DNA of 64,000 nt from Spirochaetales bacterium. GTDB lineage: Bacteria > Spirochaetota > Leptospiria > Leptospirales > Leptonemataceae. Made by a program: the position numbers and the translations under genes. The DNA is taken from NCBI GenBank assembly GCA_024233935.1, contig JACKOY010000005.1, positions 1 to 64,000 on the forward strand, in the 5' to 3' direction. Below the pieces are notes generated by a model. That model made no database searches and was not told the origin of the DNA. It saw only the letters and a list, made by a program, of their open reading frames with translations. Of this stretch, positions 16,500 to 24,157 are shown piece after piece (position 1 is the first letter of the stretch; each line of letters begins with the position of its first letter).

Positions 16500-16660
16500 T
16501 GAATCTCCACGACTACGATCTCTTCGCCCTTGTGTCGCTTGCGCAGGGCTTCCACCACCGCGCTTTCGGTATTGCCACCCACCGAAAGAGTGGTCGTGCT
16601 CGAGCTCGGTGTTTTGCCGGGTTTGCCGTGCTTGTACTTGACGCGTGCTGATTTCGACAT
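16490..16660 (-). CDS. 56-aa basic protein, first gene of a three-gene cassette
   Basis: A 56-residue protein too short for most gene finders. It starts at ATG 16660 with an excellent Shine-Dalgarno (GGAGG, six bases away). The N-terminus is basic with a Ser/Thr run (MSKSARVKYKHGKPGKTP, SSSTTT) and the C-terminus reads EALRKRHKGEEIVVVEIQWK. The stop TAG overlaps the start of the next gene by 10 bp. I know no family. As leader of a translationally coupled trio with a membrane protein it could be a regulatory or RNA-binding subunit. Confidence 0.65.
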   Translation of the reverse strand: MSKSARVKYKHGKPGKTPSSSTTTLSVGGNTESAVVEALRKRHKGEEIVVVEIQWK

Positions 16661-16686
16661 CCGGATCCTCCAGAGAATTCGTGCAT

Positions 16687-16716
16687 CATAGCCTGCGACT
16701 GTGTCAGAAAGCGGCG
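16687..16716. repeat. dispersed intergenic repeat, copy A
   Basis: CATAGCCTGCGACTGTGTCA (16687-16706) is identical to 24060-24079, and the next ten bases differ at two positions (28 of 30 identical). Both copies lie in the gap between divergent genes. See the weaker copy at 19897-19914 (ACTGTGTCAGAA then GCGGC). Confidence 0.75.
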
Positions 16717-16938
16717 TGCATGTTGAAGATTTTGGGTCAGCATCGAGATTCCCCTCGTGATCGCACTGATCGGCAACCGGCCCGGGAGCGGGTGAGGCAA
16801 CAGTATTATGTGCACGAATGGCCTGATGGCTTCAGACACTGACATAATTCCTGAAACACCGCACCGGGCAATTCGGGACGACCGGAAATGGGCTTGTCCT
16901 GACCGACCGGCGCACCATGTTAAGGCACGCGTAACAAC

Positions 16939-18222
16939 ATGGACAATCGAGTCGATCCCCTGCTTGCGTTACTCGAACATGCCTACAAGGTCCTTGTACG
17001 CAATCACCGCGTGCGACGGACGCGCGATTTGTTCCCGAACGAGTACCGGGACGATGCCTACCTTGCCGAGCAGGCCCGGTCGATCCTGGTCGGGTTCGGA
17101 ATAGCACGAATAGTCCGCGGGGCCTACTGCCTGCCCTTTCGCTACGACAGCCGGGCCGACTATCTTGAGAAGCGCAAAGCTGTGCGTCGCACGGTGCGCT
17201 TGCGCCTGAAGCAATTTCTGGTCTTGTTCTGGGAGCTCACGTCCCGCGGTTTTCACGAAGCGCACGTGACCAGTTCGCGCACACAAATCGAAAGACTGCT
17301 GCTGACTTTCGGCCTGAACCGGGAGGAAGAACGCCTGCCCCAAATCTACGATGCCTTCGTTTCGGCCCTGATCTGGCTGGAAGTGGTTCGCACGCGACGC
17401 GGTCGCCAGGGTGGCGTGGCACTGGAATACCCCGATGCGACTCGACGCGGTCGAGCATTTGACCCGGGATCCGCAGAGCCGGTAACCCTGCGCCTTGTGC
17501 AGCCGACTCGTTCCGCCGGGACTCAAGCGGAATCCGAAGAGAACCCTGGCCAGGTAACTGGCGAATACCAACTCTATTGGTCGCTCAAGAAGTTCTTTGA
17601 ACGCTCACGAAGCAAGAACAAGGTTGACTACGACCGGGAAGAAGCCTGGGGCTGGCGGACCGCCCTTGTGAATCAGGGCGGCGACCCGGGAAAACCTCGC
17701 TCACAACTCAGGGACCGACCAAATATGCTCCTCTCCAGCCGAAACGGCGAAGCAAGGTGGCGGAATCCTGACATCGTGGGCTATCGCATTGAAGTGGCCC
17801 CCGCTCTGGGAATCCCGGACATCGAACTGCTTACCGTCGAAGTGAAAGCCACAGCAAAGGAATTCTCGCGCGATAATATCTACGAGACGATCAGTCACAT
17901 GCACTTTGCGAATGTAACCTATTTTGCGATCGGCTGCACGTACGCCGAGATCAAACACAAGCGCGGGTTAATTCAGCAGCTGCTCCAGCACGGCATTGGG
18001 CTTGTGACACTCCGCCCGCTCCAAAATCCTGCTGACAAACCGCGCGATCCCAACCGCCTGAGGGCCGACGACTGGACAGAAGCTTTCCCGGCGCGTTACC
18101 ATGGACAACGCCAGCGTTCCGTTCATCTACTGCTTGAACGTTACTTCGAAGAGCAAATGACAGAGATTCGCTACGAGTATTTCCGTGCCATGGGTGCTGT
18201 CGAAAGGACCGAGGCGGGTTGA
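16939..18222 (+). CDS. PD-(D/E)XK nuclease-like protein
   Basis: A 427-residue soluble protein, probably a restriction-like endonuclease. Seen: in the C-terminal half, WRNPDIVGYRIE (about 273-284) followed about 20 residues later by LLTVEVKAT (about 297-305), which fits the D...ExK core of the PD-(D/E)XK fold, then an alpha-helical stretch and ITHMHF-like aromatic residues (SHMHFANVTYFAIG) typical of the fold's later strands. The N-terminal 200 residues are helical and Arg-rich and may bind DNA. It starts at ATG 16939 after the dispersed repeat and is followed after 21 bp by the HD hydrolase gene, so the two probably form an operon. Confidence 0.6.
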   Translation: MDNRVDPLLALLEHAYKVLVRNHRVRRTRDLFPNEYRDDAYLAEQARSILVGFGIARIVRGAYCLPFRYDSRADYLEKRKAVRRTVRLRLKQFLVLFWELTSRGFHEAHVTSSRTQIERLLLTFGLNREEERLPQIYDAFVSALIWLEVVRTRRGRQGGVALEYPDATRRGRAFDPGSAEPVTLRLVQPTRSAGTQAESEENPGQVTGEYQLYWSLKKFFERSRSKNKVDYDREEAWGWRTALVNQGGDPGKPRSQLRDRPNMLLSSRNGEARWRNPDIVGYRIEVAPALGIPDIELLTVEVKATAKEFSRDNIYETISHMHFANVTYFAIGCTYAEIKHKRGLIQQLLQHGIGLVTLRPLQNPADKPRDPNRLRADDWTEAFPARYHGQRQRSVHLLLERYFEEQMTEIRYEYFRAMGAVERTEAG

Positions 18223-18243
18223 CGGTTCCCGATCTGATGCAGC

Positions 18244-18831
18244 ATGTACAGCACCCGTTTCCGGAATGCGTTCACTTATGCGGCGTCGCTGCACGAAAAA
18301 CAGACGCGGAAAGGTACATCGGTTCCTTATATAACGCATCTGATGGCCGTTGCGGCGCTGGTTGGAGAGGCCGGGGGAAGCGAAGATGAGGCGATCGCCG
18401 CGCTACTTCATGATGCCGTCGAGGATCAGGGAGGCGCTCCGATTTTGCAGGCGATTGAGGAGCGGTTCGGAAAAACAGTAGCCGACATCGTCCAGAGCTG
18501 TTCCGATACCGAGGTCACGCCCAAACCACCCTGGCGAGAGCGCAAAGAGGCCTACCTCGAGCACCTGGAAACTGCCAGTGCTTCGGCCCTGCTGGTCTCC
18601 TGTGCGGACAAGCTACACAATGCACGCGCGGTTGTTTCCGACCTGCGCCTGATTGGTGATCGGCTCTGGAGTCGGTTCAATGCCAGCAAAGACGAGAGCC
18701 TCTGGTACTACAGAGCCCTCGCGGAAGTATTTCGCCGCCGGGCGGCTCCCGAGATGCTTGTGGGAGAACTGGAGCGCACGGTCCAGGACATGATTCGGCT
18801 GGCCAACGACGCTCAGACGAAGCCCGACTGA
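18244..18831 (+). CDS. HD-domain (p)ppGpp hydrolase-like protein (SpoT/MESH1 type)
   Basis: A 195-residue single-domain HD phosphohydrolase resembling the hydrolase half of RelA/SpoT and small alarmone hydrolases such as MESH1. Seen: HEKQTRKGTSVPYITHLMAVA with the first metal His and the RKG-PYI-H pattern, LLHDAVED with the central HD, and SCADKLHNARAV with the later Asp and Asn. There is no synthetase, TGS or ACT domain. It follows the PD-(D/E)XK-like gene by 21 bp. It may degrade (p)ppGpp or another nucleotide; adjacency to a nuclease raises the possibility of a toxin-neutralising or signal-degrading role. Confidence 0.85.
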   Translation: MYSTRFRNAFTYAASLHEKQTRKGTSVPYITHLMAVAALVGEAGGSEDEAIAALLHDAVEDQGGAPILQAIEERFGKTVADIVQSCSDTEVTPKPPWRERKEAYLEHLETASASALLVSCADKLHNARAVVSDLRLIGDRLWSRFNASKDESLWYYRALAEVFRRRAAPEMLVGELERTVQDMIRLANDAQTKPD

Positions 18832-18874
18832 GGCCAGGCGCGCTATATCCCTGAGAGCATCTCCCCGATTCCCT

Positions 18875-19057
18875 CTAAAGGTCCAGCAAGACTGCCGGGA
18901 ACGTGTTTCGGTCTTGGGGTGCGCGCTCCAGAAAGACTTCGAGGGACAGCGGCACATCTTCCAGAAAGCGAAGCTCGTCCTCGGGTGTCCAGTTGCGTGG
19001 GTCCATCGAGGCCAGTTCCTCGGGTGAAAACAGGTCATCAAGCCTGGATCTTTGCAT
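18875..19057 (-). CDS. small acidic protein of unknown function
   Basis: A 60-residue acidic protein (MQRSRLDDLFSPEELASMDP onward, ending VLLDL). The start ATG 19057 has AAGGAG seven bases upstream, which decides it over the longer frame to 19126. No family is recognised. It lies 46 bp after the 205-aa-frame gene on the same strand and ends 43 bp from the convergent HD hydrolase gene. Confidence 0.55.
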   Translation of the reverse strand: MQRSRLDDLFSPEELASMDPRNWTPEDELRFLEDVPLSLEVFLERAPQDRNTFPAVLLDL

Positions 19058-19103
19058 TTCAAAGCTCCTTTGCAAGGCGCACGTTTGCGCGAGTGTCTCT
19101 ATG

Positions 19104-19709
19104 CTACAGTTCAATATCCAGTTCAAAGTGTTCGCCGCCGAGGATCATTCCGCCCCGTGTGTCCTGGGGTACGGTCGGCCAGCTGCGGCGAATGCGATCG
19201 ACCAGCGGTACGCGACCGCCCATTGCGAGAATCACGTCGTAGAGATCCAGATCGGAGCTTCCCGAGCACCTGAATCGCGCGGCGAACTTCTCCGACTGGC
19301 TTTTCGCACGCATGATCGGCGCCGCAACATTCAAAGCAAACGGCGTAGGGCGCATCCACTCCACATGGCTCCGGCAATTCGGACAGATTCCATGAATCCA
19401 GTGGTTTCCTGTTAAGGGCGACCCGCCGGCCCGGAACAGAAAGACCACGCCCTGGCAGTCCGGACAGCGACCCCGCCCGTCCTCGGTCTGCCAGAGCAGG
19501 GTCATTTCTCCCAGCGTCAGCGGCCCGCTGCCGGAGATGTAAGCCATTAGAAAGTAGAAAGAAGCGCTGCGCACGAAATACCAATCGGGACGGCTGAGGA
19601 TTTCATCTCCACGGGAGCGAATGAGATCCCAGTTGCGTAGCAGCAATCGTTCTTCGGTCGCAATCACGTCCTTCCAGGGATCGGGTGGTTGGGCTTTCTT
19701 TGTTTTCAT
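19104..19709 (-). CDS. zinc-ribbon-like protein of unknown function
   Basis: A 201-residue soluble protein. Two Cys pairs, CPDCQG and CPNCRSH (about 82-115), make a likely four-Cys zinc site. Before it is an aromatic helix (YFVRSASFYFLMAYI), after it a basic stretch and a conserved-looking tail. ATG 19709 (MKTKKA) has GAGG at a good distance; a GTG at 19721 lies just upstream. It probably leads a two-gene unit with the 60-aa protein. The function is unknown. Confidence 0.7.
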   Translation of the reverse strand: MKTKKAQPPDPWKDVIATEERLLLRNWDLIRSRGDEILSRPDWYFVRSASFYFLMAYISGSGPLTLGEMTLLWQTEDGRGRCPDCQGVVFLFRAGGSPLTGNHWIHGICPNCRSHVEWMRPTPFALNVAAPIMRAKSQSEKFAARFRCSGSSDLDLYDVILAMGGRVPLVDRIRRSWPTVPQDTRGGMILGGEHFELDIEL

Positions 19710-19896
19710 GTCTGGCCTCACTTTGAGCTGGCTTCCCGGCGCTCCCGCGCCCCGCTCTCGAGACTATTCAAGCACACGCCTGAGACATTTTTGCGCTTCC
19801 CGCACAAGCAGTGCGTAGCTTGAACCGGCTGGCCCCGCCTCTGACTTTCTATCGGGCTGGCATCCTGATCCCCGCAGCGCCTGAGTATACGGCCAA

Positions 19897-19914
19897 ACTG
19901 TGTCAGAATGCGGC
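19897..19914. repeat. dispersed intergenic repeat, copy C (partial)
   Basis: ACTGTGTCAGAATGCGGC matches the core of copy A (16697-16714) at 17 of 18 positions. The flanks do not match. Confidence 0.5.
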
Positions 19915-19997
19915 CCGCAAGTTTGAAAAAACATCGAACGGCAAAGATTGTCTTGATGGATTTCGGGATCGGGCATTCTCTAAAATGAACAACATCT

Positions 19998-20099
19998 ATG
20001 CATGATCACAAACAGGAAGTGAACGAGGTCGGACGTCTGCTCTTGCAAGGCGAATCGACGATTCGAGCTCTCGACTTTGATTCGCGCACCCTTGACTGA
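19998..20099 (+). CDS. possible 33-aa small protein or gene fragment
   Basis: An open frame from ATG 19998 reads MHDHKQEVNEVGRLLLQGES and ends LDFDSRTLD. The composition is protein-like, but there is no clear Shine-Dalgarno and no recognised relative. It could be a real short gene, the start of a disrupted gene, or chance. Confidence 0.22.
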   Translation: MHDHKQEVNEVGRLLLQGESTIRALDFDSRTLD

Positions 20100-20244
20100 C
20101 TCCATGGGCGAAAGACCGTGGCATCAATCTTCAAGAATTCTCTTTACGCGCACGAAACGCATTTACGAGACTATGGATCCATTTGCAAAAACAATTCGCA
20201 AATGCCCTGTCTGTTCTCCAAACGTGCAGAATCAGGATTCTGCC

Positions 20245-23200
20245 CTAAAGCACATCCACGAGGAAGAAAGCGATGTCGTCGTCGATCTCAGATTCGCCTC
20301 CACTCCAGTCGATGATGGTTTGCAACAAGAGATCGGCAAAGGTCGGGCCGTCGAGGTTTGCGTGCTGCTCAATGAACTCGTGGAAACGCGCCTCCCCGAA
20401 CTGTTCATCGAAAGCGTTTCTCGCTTCGTAGACGCCGTCGGTGTAGGCGATGATGCGGTCCCCGGAATCCAGGGGGATTTCCTGGGAATCGAACGCAGCG
20501 TTTACAAGCACGCCGAGCAGCCGGCCACGCGGTCGAATGGGCTGCAGTTCGTGTCGGCCGCGTTTCCAGACCAGAACGGGCGGATGTCCGGCGTTGCCCA
20601 CGATGAGTTGCTTCTTTTTGACATCGACGAAGAAGTACGCAGCGGAAACGAACTCGCCGCCAATGTTTCCCATAAGAATTTCGTTCATGCTGCCAAACAG
20701 AAGCGTGGGAGAGTGCAGGTTCCCTTTCTGAAACCAGAAGGCCATTTTCACAACGGAAACAATCAGAGCGGCCGCCACACCGTGACCGGAAACATCAGCG
20801 ATGAAGGCCCCCATTCCCTCCGGGCCTGCACGAAAGTCGTAAAAGTCCCCACCCACCCTGGTCATCGAGCGGTATCGCGCCGTAAGGGTCAGGCCCGCAG
20901 GTTGCGGAATCGATCGGGGTAGCAAGGAGCGCTGCAGGGTGTGGGCCAATTCCATTTCGCTGTTCAGCTGTGCCAGGGCGCTCTGGGCGCGCGCGGCATC
21001 TTTGAGCCGGAGCATTGTCTCCACCCGTGCCAGCAACTCGCGCGTATCAAAGGGCTTTGCCAGATAATCGTTTGCCCCGCTTTCGAGACCTGCGACGAGA
21101 TCCGTGACGCGATTCTTCGCCGTCAGCATAATGACCGGCAATTCGGTCTGGGAGTAGGTCTCCCGCAGCAGACGACAAACCTCGTAACCGGAAAGACCGG
21201 GCATCATCACATCAAGCAGGACCAGGTCGAAGCGCTCACCCCGGTCAAACAGTTCCAGAGCCATCTGCCCGCTCGACGCCCGGATCACATGATGATCTTC
21301 GAGCGATAGATTGTTTTCGAGTACCTGCAGGTTGACGGGATCGTCGTCGACGATCAGGATTCGGCAGGGCTCGCGTTCGGCTTCGGCCCGGCTGCTGGTT
21401 TTTGCTTCCCGCTCAGTTACGGGCGCGCTGATGATCTTCGAACCGACGGCGGCCGCCGTGACCACCCCTGGCTCGTTCTGGATGATCGTCCTGGTTTGCG
21501 ACTCCGCTGGCCCTGATCCCGAAGGCAGGCCCTGGCCCGTTGCAGGTTCCGCCTGCGCGAGGGGAATCGTGAAAAAGAACACCGAACCCTGGCCGGGCGA
21601 GGACTCAAGCCTGACCTTTCCGCCATGCAATTCGACCAGTCTTTTTGTAACCGAAAGGCCAATACCCGTGCCGCCGTATTCACGCGAGATGGACCCATCG
21701 GCCTGGGTGAAAGATTCGAAGATCCGGTCGTGCTGCTCGGGCGGGATGCCGATTCCCGTGTCACTCACCGAGATTTCGAGAAAGCCCCCGTTCGCCTCAT
21801 TGCCATCGGAGGACGCTTGCACTTGCCGGGCTTCGACGCGCACTTCACCGCGTTTGGTAAATTTGATGGCATTCCCGACGAGATTAAGCAGGATCTGTTC
21901 GAGACGATCCTCATCCGCAAAAACAAGTGGAAGTTCATGGCGGCTATGTATAAGCTGAATCTCCTTTTCGCCCACCAGGGGTTTTGAGATAGCCAGCACG
22001 ATTTCGATGAGCGGCGAGACATCGACCGGAGACTTTCTGAGCGCAATGTCCTCGTGGCGCAGTCGGGAAAAGTCCAGGATGTCGTTTACCAGGTTTGCAA
22101 GTCTGCGTCCACTGGCCGAAACCATGCGCAGATTGTAGCCGGTCTTCTCGTTCACACCACCCGTGGCGCCCTCGAGAATGGAATCGGTGATGCCGATGAT
22201 CCCGTTCAGCGGCGTGCGCAATTCATGGGAAGTGTTCGCCAGAAAGTCATCCTTCAGCTCATCGAGTCTTGCCAGGTCTCTGTTTTTCTGATCCAGTTCT
22301 TTGTTACGGGTTTCCAGCTCCGAGGACAATGACTCAACACGATCGAAGGCATTGGCGAAGCGGCGGGCGAGCATGGCTGCCTGGGCAAACAGAAAGATAA
22401 GCAACGCGATCGGCGTGACGAACTGCGACTGAATGAGCAGTTGTTGAAACAGAGCGTCCTGAAAATTACCCAGAACGAGGGCCAGAAGCCCGATTAAGAA
22501 AATACCGGCGCCCGGGCGCTTTCTGCGCCAGGCCCGAACCACCGTGAGAAGCGCATAAAAGGAACCAAGAATTGTGACGGCGTAGAAGGCGGGCATCGTA
22601 AACGTGAAATAAAATGTGGGCAGTACGATGCCGCACACAAGAAGCAAACCCACAAACAATTCAAAGAAGCGCGTAACAGTGCTGTGAAACTCATCTGGAA
22701 AAACAGAGCCCATGAACCTGGCAAAGAAAAGAAGCGCAAGAAAGACACTGCCGTAGCCTATGCGGATCGTAAGCCAGAACGGCAGTGTGGTGCCGGCCAG
22801 CAGGTAGCGCTCGCCGACGGTAAACGCCATCCAGCAGACAATCATCAAACTGTACAACCCGAAGAACAACGTCGCCGGGTTTTTTCGCCGCAGCGCAAAA
22901 AGCACCAGGTGATACAGACCCATGATCGTCACGACCCCTCCCAGAAAGAGATACAGGTCCCGTGTCTTTTGACGCATCGTATTGATCTGGGTATCGAGAC
23001 CCAGAATGAGTGCGTGATCCAGGCCCCCGTGTCGGTATTCGAAGTTGGCAACCTGAACGACGATCTCGTTTGTATCGCGCGGAGTTAAGCGGACCGTGCT
23101 TGTTTCGTAGGCGGCGCGTGTTTCGTCCGCTGTTGTTCCGACGGTGCCGGCCGCTGCGGCTTCGCGGCCGTTCACAAAAACACGATAACTTGTGCGCTGT

Positions 23201-23616
23201 TGGGGAATGTAGAGCGCGAAGGCGTTACCATCATCGGGCGGCATCTGCACGCGCAATCGGTAGGTCGCATAGCCCCGACGGGTGGGTTCTTGCCCGGGCA
23301 GCGGCGCGCGATCCCAGTACGACGGAACCTCAATGAAAGACGGGCCGACCGGAGCGAGAGATCCTGGACCGGCTCCCGGGCCGCGCGCGGGCGGCGCATT
23401 TACTCCGGGATCGGAATCAAAGGTACGCAACTGTTTCCAGTAGAATTCCCACTCTCCGTTGAGAGGGGTGGGACCGTTTCGATCAAAGTCCCAGGTGCGC
23501 AGGTCGAGCAGGCCGGCGCGGGCGCGAGGCGCCGGCGTTTCGTTTCTTGTTCCGGAACAGCCCGCGCCAATAAGGAGCGGCGGCAGAAGAACAAATACCG
23601 CCAGGGTGGCGCGCAT
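20245..23616 (-). CDS. 7TMR-DISM hybrid histidine kinase with receiver and SpoIIE phosphatase
   Basis: A 1123-residue membrane sensor that joins a phosphorelay to a serine phosphatase. In order: a signal peptide with lipobox-like LIGAGC near residue 20; an extracytoplasmic jelly-roll sensor (about 30-190); seven hydrophobic segments (about 220-425, 7TMR-DISM); a short coiled coil; HisKA with SHELRTPLNG near 463; HATPase with GGTGIGLSV; a Pro/Ala-rich linker; a receiver with IVDDDP and the phospho-acceptor in LLDVMMPG near 802; and a PP2C/SpoIIE domain with VGGDFYDF near 921 and ADVSGHG. ATG 23616 has GAGG nine bases upstream. The likely output is dephosphorylation of an anti-sigma antagonist, controlled by the receiver. 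Confidence 0.9.
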   Translation of the reverse strand: MRATLAVFVLLPPLLIGAGCSGTRNETPAPRARAGLLDLRTWDFDRNGPTPLNGEWEFYWKQLRTFDSDPGVNAPPARGPGAGPGSLAPVGPSFIEVPSYWDRAPLPGQEPTRRGYATYRLRVQMPPDDGNAFALYIPQQRTSYRVFVNGREAAAAGTVGTTADETRAAYETSTVRLTPRDTNEIVVQVANFEYRHGGLDHALILGLDTQINTMRQKTRDLYLFLGGVVTIMGLYHLVLFALRRKNPATLFFGLYSLMIVCWMAFTVGERYLLAGTTLPFWLTIRIGYGSVFLALLFFARFMGSVFPDEFHSTVTRFFELFVGLLLVCGIVLPTFYFTFTMPAFYAVTILGSFYALLTVVRAWRRKRPGAGIFLIGLLALVLGNFQDALFQQLLIQSQFVTPIALLIFLFAQAAMLARRFANAFDRVESLSSELETRNKELDQKNRDLARLDELKDDFLANTSHELRTPLNGIIGITDSILEGATGGVNEKTGYNLRMVSASGRRLANLVNDILDFSRLRHEDIALRKSPVDVSPLIEIVLAISKPLVGEKEIQLIHSRHELPLVFADEDRLEQILLNLVGNAIKFTKRGEVRVEARQVQASSDGNEANGGFLEISVSDTGIGIPPEQHDRIFESFTQADGSISREYGGTGIGLSVTKRLVELHGGKVRLESSPGQGSVFFFTIPLAQAEPATGQGLPSGSGPAESQTRTIIQNEPGVVTAAAVGSKIISAPVTEREAKTSSRAEAEREPCRILIVDDDPVNLQVLENNLSLEDHHVIRASSGQMALELFDRGERFDLVLLDVMMPGLSGYEVCRLLRETYSQTELPVIMLTAKNRVTDLVAGLESGANDYLAKPFDTRELLARVETMLRLKDAARAQSALAQLNSEMELAHTLQRSLLPRSIPQPAGLTLTARYRSMTRVGGDFYDFRAGPEGMGAFIADVSGHGVAAALIVSVVKMAFWFQKGNLHSPTLLFGSMNEILMGNIGGEFVSAAYFFVDVKKKQLIVGNAGHPPVLVWKRGRHELQPIRPRGRLLGVLVNAAFDSQEIPLDSGDRIIAYTDGVYEARNAFDEQFGEARFHEFIEQHANLDGPTFADLLLQTIIDWSGGESEIDDDIAFFLVDVL

Positions 23617-23779
23617 GGACGGAAGCCTCGCCGGTCTCAATCGATCGTCGAGTAGAAAATCGTCGATCGATCCGCTCTGCTGCGTGGACCCTGAAGCCTC
23701 CCGGTCGCCGCTCCCTCCGCTCGATGGCCTGCGTCCGTACGGTCAGGCTGTGTTCACGCACCCAAATTGGGTTTCGTTC

Positions 23780-23974
23780 TCAGCCCGTGTCAGTTGCGCC
23801 CTGCTCCATCTCCAGCTCGTGTTCAAACATCGTTGCCATGGAGCTCAGATTGGCGTCGGTGATGGCCTCTCCGGGAAAGTAATAATTGGCCATGCCCCGC
23901 AGAGTCCGTTCGAGTCGCTCCGACGGCCAGTGCGACAGTATCGGGAAGCGTTCCGGATCCAGTGGAAAGTTCAT
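23780..23974 (-). CDS. 64-aa protein of unknown function
   Basis: A small protein starting at ATG 23974 with GGGAG upstream (MNFPLDPERFPILSHWPSER). It is acidic at the end and has no membrane segment or known domain. It lies about 160 bp upstream of the hybrid sensor on the same strand and is divergent from the helicase gene across repeat copy B. Confidence 0.5.
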   Translation of the reverse strand: MNFPLDPERFPILSHWPSERLERTLRGMANYYFPGEAITDANLSSMATMFEHELEMEQGATDTG

Positions 23975-24059
23975 TCGTTGCTCCCTCTTTTGCTCTTGGG
24001 CCATGCACTCTTAAGATGCGCGCTGATTTGTTCATTTGAATCGGCCACAGAAGCTGCAG

Positions 24060-24089
24060 CATAGCCTGCGACTGTGTCACAAAGCGACG
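24060..24089. repeat. dispersed intergenic repeat, copy B
   Basis: The first 20 bases are identical to 16687-16706 and 28 of 30 bases match overall. Like copy A it lies between divergent genes, 86 bp upstream of the small minus-strand gene's start and about 70 bp upstream of the helicase gene. Confidence 0.75.
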
Positions 24090-24157
24090 CACATCTGGAG
24101 AAAATCCCGACCCGCATCCCGCTTGACCGGGCCGGCGTCGGGGGTTGAGCATAGCCG

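Larger units (their letters stand above)
19710..20244. other. 535-bp gap with repeat copy and a doubtful small ORF
   Basis: No convincing gene fills this stretch between the zinc-ribbon gene and the 3' end of the sensor gene. It contains a weaker copy of the dispersed repeat (19897-19914) and a possible 33-aa ORF (19998-20099). Larger frames here have no ribosome-binding site and unlikely composition. Confidence 0.5.
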
